A DNA stretch of 64,000 nt from Prorocentrum cordatum (Eukaryota > Sar > Dinophyceae > Prorocentrales > Prorocentraceae). The stretch is taken from assembly GCA_963575745.1 (NCBI GenBank), contig CAUYUJ010011581.1, forward strand, positions 384,859 through 448,858, given 5' to 3'. Under the pieces are notes generated by a model. That model was not told where the DNA came from, did not search any database, and saw only the letters and a list, made by a program, of their open reading frames with translations. Made by a program: the position numbers and the translations under genes. How positions within the stretch are numbered: position 1 is the stretch's first letter; each line of letters starts with the position of its first letter. Below, piece after piece: positions 1-11,099 of this stretch.

Positions 1-846
1 GTTGTCGGCAGGGCAGAGGACGAGGTTCGTGAGCTCGTCATCCCCGTCTTCGAGGGTACGGACCGCCGGGCCTTGGCGCGTGCGTTTGGTGCCGCGCCCG
101 CAAGCCACCCGCCCGCTTCCCCGCGGACCCGCGCTGGCAGCGCGGCCGGGCCGCGCCCTGGCCGTGCCGAGCGCGCCTGCTCTGCCCGTGCCACGCTTCG
201 CAGGAGTGGGGGCGGCGGTGGCCGTCTCTTCGCCGCTGGCGCCGCCCCGGTGGTGGCCGCGCCGCGCCCCGCCAGCGGCGCCCGTGCCGTGGCACGCGGA
301 CAGCCCGCCACAGTGAAGGCGCCAGCCGCTGCCCCCGCGGCGGCCTCGGCGCACTCGCAGGGCGATTCCTCGAGGGCGCCGGCCTCGGCGTCAGGCGGAG
401 CACCTGATGGCGCTGCGCCGCCAATGGTGCACGGGGTGGCGTTGCCGGAGGCGTGGCGAGGGCGCACAGAGCTCCTCGCGCCGACCCCGCGGCGCGCGAG
501 CGCGGGGCGGCAGAGGCTCTCGGCGGCGGGGGCCGCGGCCGCGGCGAGGCCTGGCTCGCCCCCGCAGGCGGCCGCCCCGGAGCCCACCATTCACCTCGCC
601 GAGTCCAGCCTCGTGCAGGCGCTCCTCGCCTGCAGCGGCTCGGGCGCCGCGCCGCAGAGCCAGACGCTGGACCGCATCGGCCCCGCGCGGCTGCGGCGCG
701 CTGGGGACGGCATCAGGGAGCGGACCCGCACAGGGCACGCTGCAGGCTACCGGGAGGTCAAGGTGCCCGACAGCGGCGGGTTCAAGGCCGGGCTCTCCGC
801 GACAGTCGGCACGGACATCGCGATCGCGGCGGCGGCGTACGCGTAG
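1..846 (+). CDS. 3' end of an unknown protein gene (5' end outside window)
   Basis: The first + frame is open from base 1 to a TAG at 844-846, giving 281 codons with no start in view. The first 30 codons look like folded protein (VVGRAEDEVRELVIPVFEG, with alternating acidic and hydrophobic residues). A long Ala/Pro/Arg-rich stretch follows, then a C-terminal part with mixed composition (PEPTIHLAESSLVQALLACS and YREVKVPDSGGFKAG). I recognise no family. The Ala-rich middle could be intron read in frame, because stops are rare at this GC content. Other frames are also open here but have the monotonous Arg/Pro composition of shadow frames. The frame choice is fairly safe at both ends and weak in the middle. 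Confidence 0.4.
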   Translation, partial: VVGRAEDEVRELVIPVFEGTDRRALARAFGAAPASHPPASPRTRAGSAAGPRPGRAERACSARATLRRSGGGGGRLFAAGAAPVVAAPRPASGARAVARGQPATVKAPAAAPAAASAHSQGDSSRAPASASGGAPDGAAPPMVHGVALPEAWRGRTELLAPTPRRASAGRQRLSAAGAAAAARPGSPPQAAAPEPTIHLAESSLVQALLACSGSGAAPQSQTLDRIGPARLRRAGDGIRERTRTGHAAGYREVKVPDSGGFKAGLSATVGTDIAIAAAAYA

Positions 847-2065
847 GGCGAGTGCGGGCGCGCAGACAGGGCTGCCCAGCTCAGCACCCCTGCGCTCCCC
901 CAAGTGCGGCCGCGCGGCCAGGCAGCTTCGCATTTCGTGTTCTACCGATCGTGTCACGCCACCTTGGCCAGACGCTTGTGCTCTGGCATTGACAGGGCAA
1001 GCAGTCTTCGGAAAGCAGCATTCAGTCTCCCCCTCGCCTCCTCCTCCTCCTCCTCCTCCTCCTCCACCTCCTCCTCCTCCTCCTTGTGGACGTTCGCTCA
1101 TCGTCCTCCTCCTCCTCCTCCTCCTCCTCCTCCTCCTTCTCCTCGCAGTGCCATCTGGTCATGGTTGGTATCGTTCGCCTGTGTGGCATCATGCCTGTCC
1201 TCATCGGACACACCCTTTAGCACCTCCTGCAGGCTTCCTTTGCCTTCGGGAGGGCACCTGCGATGCCTCACAGAAGTCGCACATACCGAGGCGTATCGCG
1301 TCATGTCTGCCACGCGCGCGTGCCGTGACGCACCCTGCGTTCCGTGCTGCGGGTGGCGTGTCGCGCGCACCGTGGTGCTGTTGATGCCGCACGTCTGGTT
1401 TCTTCTCTTGGCCGTCTTCTTCTTCGTCTTCCTCCCGCACGCGAACATGGGCGCGTGCTCAGTGCCTTTTTGGCTTGGTCCTAAGCCCTCCTGTTCTGCA
1501 TGGCTGCTGTCCTCGCACTGAGCTCACTGACGAGGCTGGTGGATCGGCACCGATTGTTGACCTGCATTGCCGTCGGTCCGAGATCAGCATCGTGAAAAAT
1601 AGCCCTCAAGTTCTGCGAGGTCGGTCAGGCCCAGGCGACGGGCGGCGACGGGGCGGCGACGGGGACAGCATACCCGCCAAACCAGCGGTCGGGCCTGAGC
1701 GTCCGCCCAAAGCAGTTGCACAGGCAGGGTGGCACATCGGAAGCCCGCGAAATCTCCGCCTCGCGGCCGCGACCGTGACCCTGCCGCCGCCCACGACGCG
1801 TGGCGGAGATCTCGCGGGGCAGAGCCCCGCTGGCAGACTCGCAAGTTCGTCTCTAGAGTGCATGAGCGTCGATTGGAGTCGGGTAATCGATGGGATAGCG
1901 CAGGTTTAGCGCCGATTATTGTCGATGAGCATAGATTTAGCTTCCACTAGCGTCGATTAGCGTCGATTCGCAGTGAGTAAGAAGGACAGCGAGACTCCCA
2001 TGAGTTGCCACCGAAAGTGCGCTTTATAAGAGACCCACGGTCAGGAACTTTGGCTCACAATCAAA
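847..2065. other. Non-genic stretch with CTC tracts and an AGCGTCGATT decamer cluster
   Basis: No convincing coding sequence was seen. Two (CTC)n tracts occupy about 1034-1143, separated by a short unique piece. Around 1862-1970 the motif AGCGTCGATT or close variants (ATCGATGGG, TGTCGATGAGC) recurs about every ten bases. Confidence 0.6.
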
Positions 2066-2211
2066 GCGCACAGTAAGGATGAGAGACTTTCCAGGGTTAC
2101 CCTTGCATCCTTGCCACGTCTGCCCATCATTTGCCACTTTCGCCGGCTAGCTACCGCCCGCCCGACGAGTGTCGGCACGGCCTTCCAAGGCCCTTGCATC
2201 CGTATCGTGCG
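2066..2211. mobile_element. MITE-like element, family 1, copy 1
   Basis: This is a second copy of the element at 42337-42475. Both begin with CAGTAAGGATG or TAGTAAGGATG and end with its complement (GCATCCTTAC; here GCATCCGTAT), and both share internal pieces such as CCTTGCATCCTT, TTTGCCACTTTCG and CCAAGGCCCTTGCATCC. Short length, terminal inverted repeats and lack of coding fit a non-autonomous DNA element. No target-site duplication was established. Confidence 0.5.
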
Positions 2212-2655
2212 TCCGTGTTAGGCGCGGTGACTGGGTCGTATCGCGCAGCCGGCTCTGGCCCACCACGCTTCGGCGCGACGCGCTAAGTCACATCCCAGTC
2301 ACCATGCGTCAACGTGTCGAGTTCTCAGCCTTCTGCCCAGCGGAGTAGAGCGACACGCTTTCCGCGCACAGCGGCATAGCGTGTCGCCGCCTTGAGGGTC
2401 TTGAGGGTCTACGCGAACTGATCAAGAAGGACAGGAAGAAACTCCTCCCGCGAGTTGAAAAGACAAGTTTTCTATGCCGACCCGCCAGCGCCAGCTCCAA
2501 CACATCCAGGACCTCGGCCAGCGCACCTCACCTCAGTGCGCCTGGTGCGGTGACAGGCGGCAGAACCAACCATGACAATTGTTTACGAAACCACGCGGAG
2601 GCGACCTAGCAAGCCGGTGTGCGCGCTCACGTGTTCTGTTTCGCAACGAAGTTAA

Positions 2656-2998
2656 GGAGGAGGAAGAGGAGGAGGAGGAGGAGGAGGAGGAGGAGGAGGA
2701 GGAGGAGGAGGAGAACGAGGAGGAGGAGGAGGAGGAGGAGGAGGAGAACGAGGAGGAGGAGGAGGAGGAGGAGGAGGAGGAGGAGGAGGAGGAGGAGAGA
2801 GGAGGAGGAGAAGGAGGAGGAGGAGGAGGAGGAGGAGGAGGAGGAGGAGGGGGAGGGGGTGAAGAAGGAGGAGGAGGAGGAGGAGTAGGAGCAGGAGGAG
2901 CAGGAGGAGGAGTGGGAGGAGAATGAGGAGGAGGAGGAGGAGGAGGAGGAGGAGGAGGAGGAGGAGGAGGAGGAGGAGGAGGGGCAGGAGGAGGAGGG
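2656..2998. repeat. Long (GGA)n microsatellite, about 340 bp
   Basis: Almost uninterrupted GGA/GAG triplets with a few AAC, AAG and GGGG interruptions. Long open frames on both strands here (poly-Glu, poly-Arg, poly-Gly or poly-Pro/Ser/Leu) are artefacts of the repeat. Confidence 0.95.
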
Positions 2999-5239
2999 GG
3001 TGCGGCTTCAACAGCCACAAAGTCGGCACGGCTCTGGAAGCATGCAAAAAAAACAGCCCAGCGACGGGCACTCCGCACACAGGAGCCCCACCGACGGCCA
3101 CGTCGCCCACATCGCCAGCCCAGGGCCCCTCCTGCCCCCAGACGCCCAGCCATCAGACGACGGGCAACAGAGGCCAAGGCAGTCGCACGCCATCGGCGCC
3201 CTGCCACCAGGCACCGCCAAGGCGAGTGGATCACACATCGCCAGATCCTGTCGGCACCATGCTGTCCGAGGGCATCACGGGCTATTGTCTACGCGGCAGG
3301 CCCAGCTGGCGCCGCGTTGCGGCCCCAGTTCCGTGGCACCTCGGTATCCGGCGCAGAATCTCCATGTCAAGGTCGCGGCGCAGAGCAGGCAAGGCGATTG
3401 CAGACAGCACAATTGAGGCTGCCAAACCACCACCAGGTGGAGACAGCGCGGTGAACCCTCTTGACAGCACAGAATCGCAAGCAGATCAAACCGACCGCCC
3501 GCCACGAGACGAAAGAAGCGCAGCTGCCGCGAGAGCCCACCTGCCGCCAGGCAGAGAAGTGCGATTGGCCATTGTTACGCCCAGGACCCGTCAAGAGAAG
3601 GAGGCTAGAGCGCCGCAGGACCGACCTGCTCCCACACGCGGAGCGCCAGCGCAAATGCCACGAATCACAAGAGTGCGGAGTGTCCTCGGGCCCCCACCTC
3701 CGTCACCCACCACGCCTCGGCAGGTGAAGGACCAGGGGAAGGAGCTCAGCCATGCACCACCAGGTTCAGCGAAGGTCAATGGACAAGCATGTACACAGGC
3801 TACCACAGGCTAACGCCATGGGCAAGCAGACGCAATCCGCACACCCGCCAACAAGGACGACCACGTGCAAAGGCACCGCGACGAAGGCATGCATCACAAA
3901 GCCGCCCCATCGCGAGCAAGGGCCCAGGCCCCTCCCTACAGTGGAGACCCATGCCAAGAAACACCCTGTTTGCCTTCAGGGTGCCCTGGGTTTCTTTGGT
4001 TTCGACGGTACTAGATGAGAAGCGTGACGTTCCCACAGCAAAAATCAAAGGACGCCCTGGGGTCTCTGGGTTTGGTTTCTTGTGGAAGGTTCCTTGTGGC
4101 AGGGCCCCTACTGTACGGAACCGATCGCGGTTTCGATCCAGGGGCCTGCTCCGAACAGGTGGCTTGTCACAGACTAGAGAGGCACCCCTTGCCGAGCTCG
4201 CCGTGTAGCAGCGCCGCCGTACCACCCTGGAGGCCAAACCAGACGGGAGCCAGCGAAAGCCAAACTAGCGCGGAGGCCACCAGGCACTCCGCCATGCGTC
4301 GGGGGGCACGACGAGGCCCGCCAAGTCCCTGTGACCGCGAGGTCGTTGCCACAAGGCCTGCCGCAACCTTTGGGGTCAGCAGCAGCTCGAGACGTGGACT
4401 TAGTGCTTGCGCCTGCTGTTTGCTGACAGCTCAATGCTCGGGGCTCGTGCCCAGACCGCCTCTCACCCACACCTAACTAAGCCAGCGGGGACTGGTTGAA
4501 AAAACAGAAAACACCGTAATCGCGACGAGTCAACATGCACAGGCACCCGACGGCAAACAAATCGAACCGCCCAGTGAAGCACCCAGCTCCGCGGCACAAG
4601 CCAACAGCGAAAAGTTCACGATCGCCGCTGGCGTCGCGGCCCTTGCAAACGCTGTTGCCACGGCGCGGGCGCACTTCTCACGCATAGGCGTTCCGAGCAA
4701 CTCGGCAGGACCATTGGTTACAGCGGCCCCCCTGGTTCAGGAGGGCCACCCGGACCTCTCTCCCGCCCGTCCCAGAGACGAGAGGGACAAACTTGGGCAC
4801 ATCCTCAACACTGCTGGCGGTCCACCAGGATCCGCGGCGCAACTGGAACCAGCCACCCACCCATCACATCTCAGCCTCGGCGAGGGCTCCCAGCATCCTG
4901 AAGGCTGAGGACGGTGCCGACGAGGACCCCGACCGCGCTGAGGCTAAGGCCGCGGCGAAAACGGTCGCAGTTTCTGAGCGGCGCGCGAGTGACGCTGCGC
5001 CCGCACGTGATTACATGGCCGCGCGCGCCTCTGCCGCCAGCAACGCCGCAATGGCCAGCCCTTCCCCTTCTTCTCCCTCGTGCAAATGAGTAGGAACGTA
5101 TGTTTTTTCGTGAGCGACTTAACTTCTCCCTGGCGCGATTTTCGGACCGCTCAGAGACCTGTCTGAACCGCCACATGGATCCCTGTCGGACCTCGGGCGG
5201 AGTACTTACATGCCCCGCTGGCGCAACCGCAACGCTAAG
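2999..5239. other. No gene recognised
   Basis: Several open frames of 60-300 codons exist on both strands, but none shows a domain or balanced composition. The segment 4793-5089 reads as an Ala/Glu/Asp-rich, gag-like stretch in the second frame and may belong to the decayed LINE that follows. The rest is featureless. Confidence 0.4.
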
Positions 5240-6132
5240 CGTGATCCCAGCTGCACCGACGGAGACGGGCCCCAAGTCGCCCACTTGGTCAGTGCCAACG
5301 TCTCCAGTTCCGAAACAAAGTGGAACGTCCTCACCCAAATCCGTGACAACTGCAGCGCCCCCCCCACACCATTGCCCTACAGGAAACTAGACACCCAGCG
5401 GCACGAATCCACAACATTCACAGGAGCATCCGCTCACCTGAACATGATGCCTGGACACTCGTGCGGGCGCGATGCCCTAAGGATGACTACGTCCCCTGCA
5501 CAGGGCACCGCGGCGGGACCGACCTTGGAGGTCGCGCCATCCCCACCAAACATGGAGGAGTACGCATCGAATCCAAGGAGGACGTCCATGTCGCACCGCT
5601 CCTTGCGACCACGCGATGGGCGGAAGCATGATCACCGCTCCCTGCGTAAACGGCGGCATCCACGCTGCCCCCACATACGACATGCCAGGCACTTACAGTA
5701 CGGCCCTACTCCGCCAGGTAAGGGGTGGCGCAAACAGATTTGGCGCCACGCTGCACGAACTTTGCATGCGTCGAGGCCCAGAGCAACATCAGTGCATCAG
5801 CGCTCCTGACTCACATGCTCTCGCTGGGATGATCATACGCTGTCAAGGGTTGTCCAGACAAGCGTTCCTGCACTTGTGGGCAAGACCTCGACTGGGACCG
5901 CAGGTCCCTTGGTGTCGGCCGGGCGCGCATCGATTACGCCTGTGCCAACAGCAAAGGCGGACGTCTCGTCGCTGACTTCGGCCTGTTTCGAAACCTTGCG
6001 ATTGCGCAGCACTTGGGTTTCTTTGTCGTCCTTGACATGGATTTGGCGCGGCAGCCGGCGAGACGGATGAAGAGCGTCGCGCGGTGCCCGTCGGCTTGCC
6101 TTCAACCGATTGGGGCGGACAGCAAGCCCTAG
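5240..6132 (+). pseudogene. Decayed LINE-type AP endonuclease
   Basis: Pieces of an apurinic/apyrimidinic-type endonuclease (the nicking enzyme of non-LTR retrotransposons) can be read in changing frames. Near 5270 the second frame gives VSANVSS, like the family's N-terminal strand with its catalytic Asn. At 5368-5391 the first frame gives TIALQETR, matching the LQET motif that holds the metal-binding Glu, and stays open to a TGA near 5628. At 5926-5937 the first frame gives RIDY, followed by GGRLVADFGLFRNLAIAQH and a TAG at 6130-6132. The order and spacing fit one endonuclease domain of about 230 residues. The shift at the C-run around 5360 and the internal stop mark it as broken. No reverse transcriptase was identified downstream, so the element is truncated or too diverged to follow. 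Motif recognition was by eye. Confidence 0.45.
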
Positions 6133-9000
6133 GCGACCGCGCCGAAAGCATGTGCCAAGCGAGCATGGGCGCGACGAGTCTTGCCAAACGCGTGGGCGTA
6201 CTCTCCGCGGTGGCCAACCGAGCCGCGCGCCGGCCCCGCGACGGGCGCACCCGCGCCGCCCCGCCCAACGGCCGGGGCAAAGCGCCACGATTCCAGAACG
6301 CGTCTGCAACCCCCCATGCGGGCCAGCGCCACGGGGCAGCAGACCGAGACATAACCGCGCTCGACGAGCTGCGACGAGAAGCCAGGGCAAGCCACCAAGC
6401 TTATCGCAGCATGCATGCATGGGAACACTCGCACCCGCGCGTGGAACCTTGCCAGCGCGCACCTGAACGGCTGCCAACCAGCTGGCGCAGCGGCGTCGAC
6501 CGACTAGCCTCGCAGAGTTTCCGCGCTTGTAGGGCCTGAAGAGCTGCCCGCTGGCATCCTGCTGGGCAACCTCGCTGCATTCGCGGAAACTGAGCATCAA
6601 AGGCGCAGCCAACGCAGCAAGGCCTTCCACGCAGCTGCACGGCGCAGCTGCGCGCGAGCCATGGCCAGAAGCGCGGTCGCATGCCAGTGGGTCGCATCCG
6701 CAGACATCTCTAGCACCTTCTACCTGCACAGGCCGCGCAGCGCCACCCCCGCGCACGCGGGCCGGCACTGGCGACGGGGAAGAAGGGGCAACGGGCCTAC
6801 AACCCCAGCGCGACGATTCCTCTCCCCACGCCCCCCTCCAACTCGGTCTCGGACAGCTCGGGGACTCGGACTACCAAGTCCCAGCCTCTGTCACGGCTGG
6901 CGCCGAAGCCGCGCTGAAACTCGCGGTTGGAGCGGGTGGCGTGGATGGGTGGGCCGCAATGGAAGTTGAGGCGCTCTCGGACGGTGTCTCGCGATTGTCC
7001 ACCTGATATGCGCGAGCAACGCAGCGCGCTGGGCGGGCGCTGGAGCCGCGCCCGCGCGCGCCGAACCCGTGTCTCCGAAGAGAAACAGGAGAGCTTCCGA
7101 CTCTCGACGACGCCCATAATTATGCACCCGCGCGTGGGAGGCGCCAGCCTGCCGCAGCCACGCGCCATGGAGGGCGCGCTGGGCCCGCTCTGCAAGCTTC
7201 GGGGCAGTCCCGCGCGCCACTTGAGAGCGCTTGCCGCGCGCGTGGGACGCGCGCGGCGCCTGCAGGCGCTGCTCGCGGGCGGCGCGCTGGACAGGCAGAA
7301 GCGTTTCGATTATTGCCGCGGACGCCTGCTTCAACCTCGCGCCCCATGCGGGGCGCGTGCCAGACCCCGCCCAAGTCGGGGGGTTCGTCCACGCGAGCCA
7401 TCTTCGACGAATTCGAATGGGAGGGGGGCAGTTGCTCCAAGGCAGCTTCCTCTCATTCTACGACGTCAAACTCCCGATGCGCGCGTTGGCGATGCGACGG
7501 CGAGGGCATGCGCCGCGCCCGCTCAGCGCCGCGCTCGCCGATGACAGCAACTCCGCCGCCCCTGCGGCCAGGGGGCGGCGCGCGTTTCTTGACGAAACTG
7601 CCCTTATCGACCGCCTCTCGGGCCCAGAAATTCCCCGGGGGGAGGGGTGGGGCGGGCCGCGGGGGAGGGGCTCCTGAGCTCCACCACCAGGTGGCCGTGC
7701 TAAACCTCAATGGCATCGCCCTCGAAGGCCGCCGCAAGGTGGCACGCCAACCGCGGAAGACGCGGACCTCGGCGTCGCCGCCGTAGCCGACGCCCGCATG
7801 CGACGATCGGTGATGCGATCCCCCCGCGTCTGTCGCCTCCCTGAGGATACCCGCACAAGCGTTCGCCCGGCGAGATCCCCGGCGGCAGCGAGTGCACCGC
7901 AGGCGCCGACGTCCAAGCGCCCAGCTCGACATCGCGCAACTTCTACCACGACGCGCTCTTTGCCGCCAGCTGCCCCAAGGGGCGATCGTGGATGTCGCAG
8001 AGGGGCCCTCGGCGCTCTCGTTGTCCCGCGCAATGCCTTGGAAGCAGACGCCATGTCCCGGCGGGAATCACTCCTCGGCGCGCGCGGGCAGGTGCGGGGA
8101 GGCGCGGGCCTCCGCGCCGAAGCGGACGAGGCGCGCTACCACGCGCAAACTTCCTTAGGAAGTGGCCCCATAGGCAGAGTCCGGCAGACCATCGGCCAAT
8201 AGGAATGGATCTGGCCAACTTTCGGCGCGGCGTGCGACGATTGGGGCGCGCGCCTCTCGCGGTCGCAAATGCCCATCGGGATGGTCGCCCGCGTGCCCTG
8301 AGCATCGCGGACGCGCGCCTTCCTCCGACGAGCCCCCACCACGAGGCGCAACTTCGGAGCGGTGGCGGAAGTGCCGCAAGGCTTCGAATATTTCGCCAAC
8401 GTTCGGCATCAAAGAACCAAGGGCACAGCAAAACACGACGCGTGGCTACTCGGCCACCTGCATCGCTGCCTCTGCGGCGGTGGCTGCGCCCGACAGCGGG
8501 GGTTTCGGCCGACCTATCACATTTGCGCCGCTGGTGTAACCGGGAAGAGGAGGCTCAGGAACAGACAGTTTGGAGATGCCCTTGTTGGGCCCATGACCGA
8601 TGGGCCCTGGCAGCGATGAGTTCTGGGGAACAGCAAGGGGGACCTCCCGCCGCGCCCGCGCGGCACTGCTGTCTCCAAGAAGAGGGGCGCTCAGCTCCTC
8701 GACCTGCAGACCAACGCCGCGCAAGACGAACTCCCGCAGCCCATCCCCACCTAGACCGCCCCCTGAGGGCCGAGGAGAGGACCGCCCCGAAGGGCCCGCG
8801 GGCCCCGCCGCGGGGGCCGGGCGGGCGCGCAGCTGCCGACGGGCCTGCTCGCGCCCGGCTCGATCTCTTCGCCATGGCAGGCTTCGGGTTGTGCTCTGAT
8901 CAGGATGGGAAAAACACACAGACACAATTCCCCACATTCTAAATGGGGTTCTGATTTTCTCTACACCCGCGTCACACCCGCGTTCACTTCCACCTCCTCC
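6133..9000. other. No gene recognised; possible diverged LINE remainder
   Basis: GC-rich sequence with overlapping open frames on both strands, the largest antisense at 5833-6768. None has a recognisable domain. Position suggests it could hold the rest of the LINE whose endonuclease ends at 6132, but I found no reverse transcriptase motif. Confidence 0.3.
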
Positions 9001-9016
9001 TTCTCGCTCGTACGCA

Positions 9017-9230
9017 CACCACACCACACCACATCACACCACACCATACCAAACCACATCACACCACACCACACCACACCACACCACCCCACCCCACCAC
9101 ACCACACCACACCACACCACACCACACCACACCACACCACACCACACCACACCATCCGTCACATCACATCACATCAGGAGACACACGCACATCACATCAC
9201 ATCACACCACGCCACACCACGCCACACCAC
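9017..9230. repeat. (ACACC)n pentanucleotide tract
   Basis: CACAC/ACACC pentamers, interrupted by ATCAC and CCATACC variants, run directly into the 78-bp satellite. Confidence 0.9.
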
Positions 9231-9231
9231 A

Positions 9232-9870
9232 CTTTCTCGACACCATAGAGGGTGCGCAGGGGGTGGGGGCCCTATCCGCGCCAGTCGTTCAGGCACAGCA
9301 GGCGTGGCACTTTCTCGACACCATAGGGGGTGCGCAGGGGGCGGGGGCCCTATCCGCGCCAGTCGTTCAGGCACAGCAGGCGTGGCACTTTCTCGACACC
9401 ATAGGGGGTGCGCAGGGGGCGGGGGCCCTATCCGCGCCAGTCGTTCAGGCACAGCAGGCGTGGCACTTTCTCGACACCATAGGGGGTGCGCAGGGGGTGG
9501 GGGCCCTATCCGCGCCAGTCGTTCAGGCACAGCAGGCGTGGCACTTTCTCGACACCATAGGGGTGCGCAGGGGGGGGGGCCCTATCCGCGCCAGTCGTTC
9601 AGGCACAGCAGGCGTGGCACTTTCTCGACACCATAGGGGGTGCGCAGGGGGCGGGGGCCCTATCCGCGCCAGTCGCTCAGGCACAGCAGGCGTGGCACTT
9701 TCTCGACACCACAGGGTGATCCGCGCCAGTCGTCCAAGCACAGCAGGCGTGGCACTTTCTCGACACCATAGAGGGTGCGCAGGGGGTGGGGGCGCTATCC
9801 GCGCCAGTCGTTCAGGCACAGCAGGCGTGGCACTTTCTCGACACCACAGGGGGTGCCGCCCTGGTCGTCC
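9232..9870. repeat. 78-bp tandem satellite, eight full or nearly full units
   Basis: The landmark CTTTCTCGACACC recurs at 9232, 9310, 9388, 9466, 9544, 9620, 9698, 9755 and 9833. Spacing is 78 bp except for one 76-bp and one 57-bp unit. Each unit holds GGGGGCCCTATCCGCGCCAG and GTTCAGGCACAGCAGGCGTG. As 78 is a multiple of three, all six frames stay open with a 26-residue period; I do not regard these as coding. Diverged single units recur near 10070-10110 and 10790-10830. Confidence 0.95.
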
Positions 9871-9948
9871 AGGGCATCCGCTCTGGTAGTCCTGCTATCC
9901 GCCCTGGTCGTCCCAAGCAGCGTTATCATTACACGCATCGTCGCCCGC

Positions 9949-9970
9949 ACCGCCGCCGTTTTGGCTCAAG
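9949..9970 (+). other. Relict dinoflagellate spliced-leader sequence
   Basis: These 22 bases align without gaps to the dinoflagellate spliced leader (DCCGTAGCCATTTTGGCTCAAG, published consensus recalled from memory) with three mismatches, at leader positions 5, 6 and 10. The last twelve, TTTTGGCTCAAG, match perfectly. In dinoflagellates such embedded leaders mark trans-spliced mRNAs that were reverse transcribed and reinserted. No open reading frame of note follows, so the attached cDNA, if any, has decayed or was truncated. Confidence 0.55.
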
Positions 9971-10437
9971 CAAGAGTTTCTTGCTCTGGCCGTCAAGGGT
10001 GAGCATAGAACTGCACTACTTCAGCCGTCCAGGCATAGCATGCGTGGCACGTTCGTCGGAAGCGTGGCAGGCGTGGCACTCTCTCGGCACCATGAGGGGG
10101 TGCGCAAGTGAGGAGGAGGACTCGATCGGTCGTCGGCAGGGTGGCGGCCGTGACGCTTCGATCGCTCTCCTCCTCCTCCTCCTCCTTCGCCTCCTCGTCC
10201 TCCTCCTACCTGCTGACTCGCAATGTTCGCAGTCTGAGAACGCGAACTCCGCATTCTCACACTGCGAACAGTGCCTGCGTCGCCCGGAGATTTTACGTCG
10301 AAGGGCTACGACACTACAGCCGAACGTGCCAATGAGACAACAAAAAAAAGGAGCAGGAGGCGGAAAGAAAGAGGCAAAGGAGTAAAGACGACAGCACTGC
10401 GCCGCCGGATGTCTGACTATGTTTGGCATATACAGAA

Positions 10438-10645
10438 CATGTATTTCTCAGGGCCCTGGGACCACGGAGGGCCCACGCAAGGGCCAATATTTAGAAAATG
10501 AATTTCTCAGGGCCCCGGGGCCGGACCAAGATTTATAACATGTAATTCTCAGGGCCCCGGGACCACGGAGGGTCCATGCAGGGGCCAATATTAAGAAAAT
10601 GAATTTCTCAGAGCCCCGGGGCCGGACCAAGATTTAAAACATGTA
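10438..10645. repeat. About 100-bp direct repeat, two units and a partial third
   Basis: AACATGTA followed by TTCTCAGGGCCC starts at about 10437 and 10537; a third AACATGTATTTTTG lies at about 10637. Units share GGACCACGGAGGG, GGGCCAATATT and GCCGGACCAAGATTTA. Confidence 0.85.
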
Positions 10646-10884
10646 TTTTTGGGGGCAATGGGACGCGACGCGAAGTCGTTGGCCGTTTTCTGCTTCCCGG
10701 GAGACCAGGGAGACCCGGGGCCATCCGCTATCCGCCCCGGGGTCGGAAAGCGCGGGGCGCTATCCGCCCCGGGGTCGGAAAGCGTGGCACGCGTGTCACT
10801 TTCTCGACACCATAAGGGAGTGCGCAAGTGTTTGGTATACAAACACAAGAGAGATAAAAGCAGTATGTGGGGTTCCTCGGTAGC

Positions 10885-11020
10885 ATAATTAATCGTCGAT
10901 CCCCAAGAAAACATGGGAAAATATGGGAAATGGGGGGGAAGACAAAAACCCAGAAAGTATAAGAAAATATGTGGGATCCTTTCATTTGTGTGCATTTATT
11001 TGTGTGTCCCAGGGCCCCTT
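10885..11020. repeat. Dispersed repeat, copy 1 (second at 13955-14080)
   Basis: Both places share ATCGTCGATYCCCA, then GAAAA...TGGGAAA or TTGGAAAA, a G-run, a GACAA or CGACAA segment, AAGAAAATRTG, and TGTGTCCC(A/T)GGGCCCC. The relation was seen by eye and is patchy. Confidence 0.6.
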
Positions 11021-11099
11021 CATCTGAGCCAGGCCACCGTCTGAACCGCGCTGCGCGAGTGCGCGGCCCAGCGCAGTCAGCGCATCGCACTGGGGCCAG

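Noticed and set aside
9232-9870. CRISPR-like array
   Set aside because: Units are contiguous 78-bp tandem repeats without unique spacers, and the genome is eukaryotic.
9263-9889. 26-residue repeat protein across the satellite
   Set aside because: A 78-bp period keeps all frames open, so openness is no evidence of coding.
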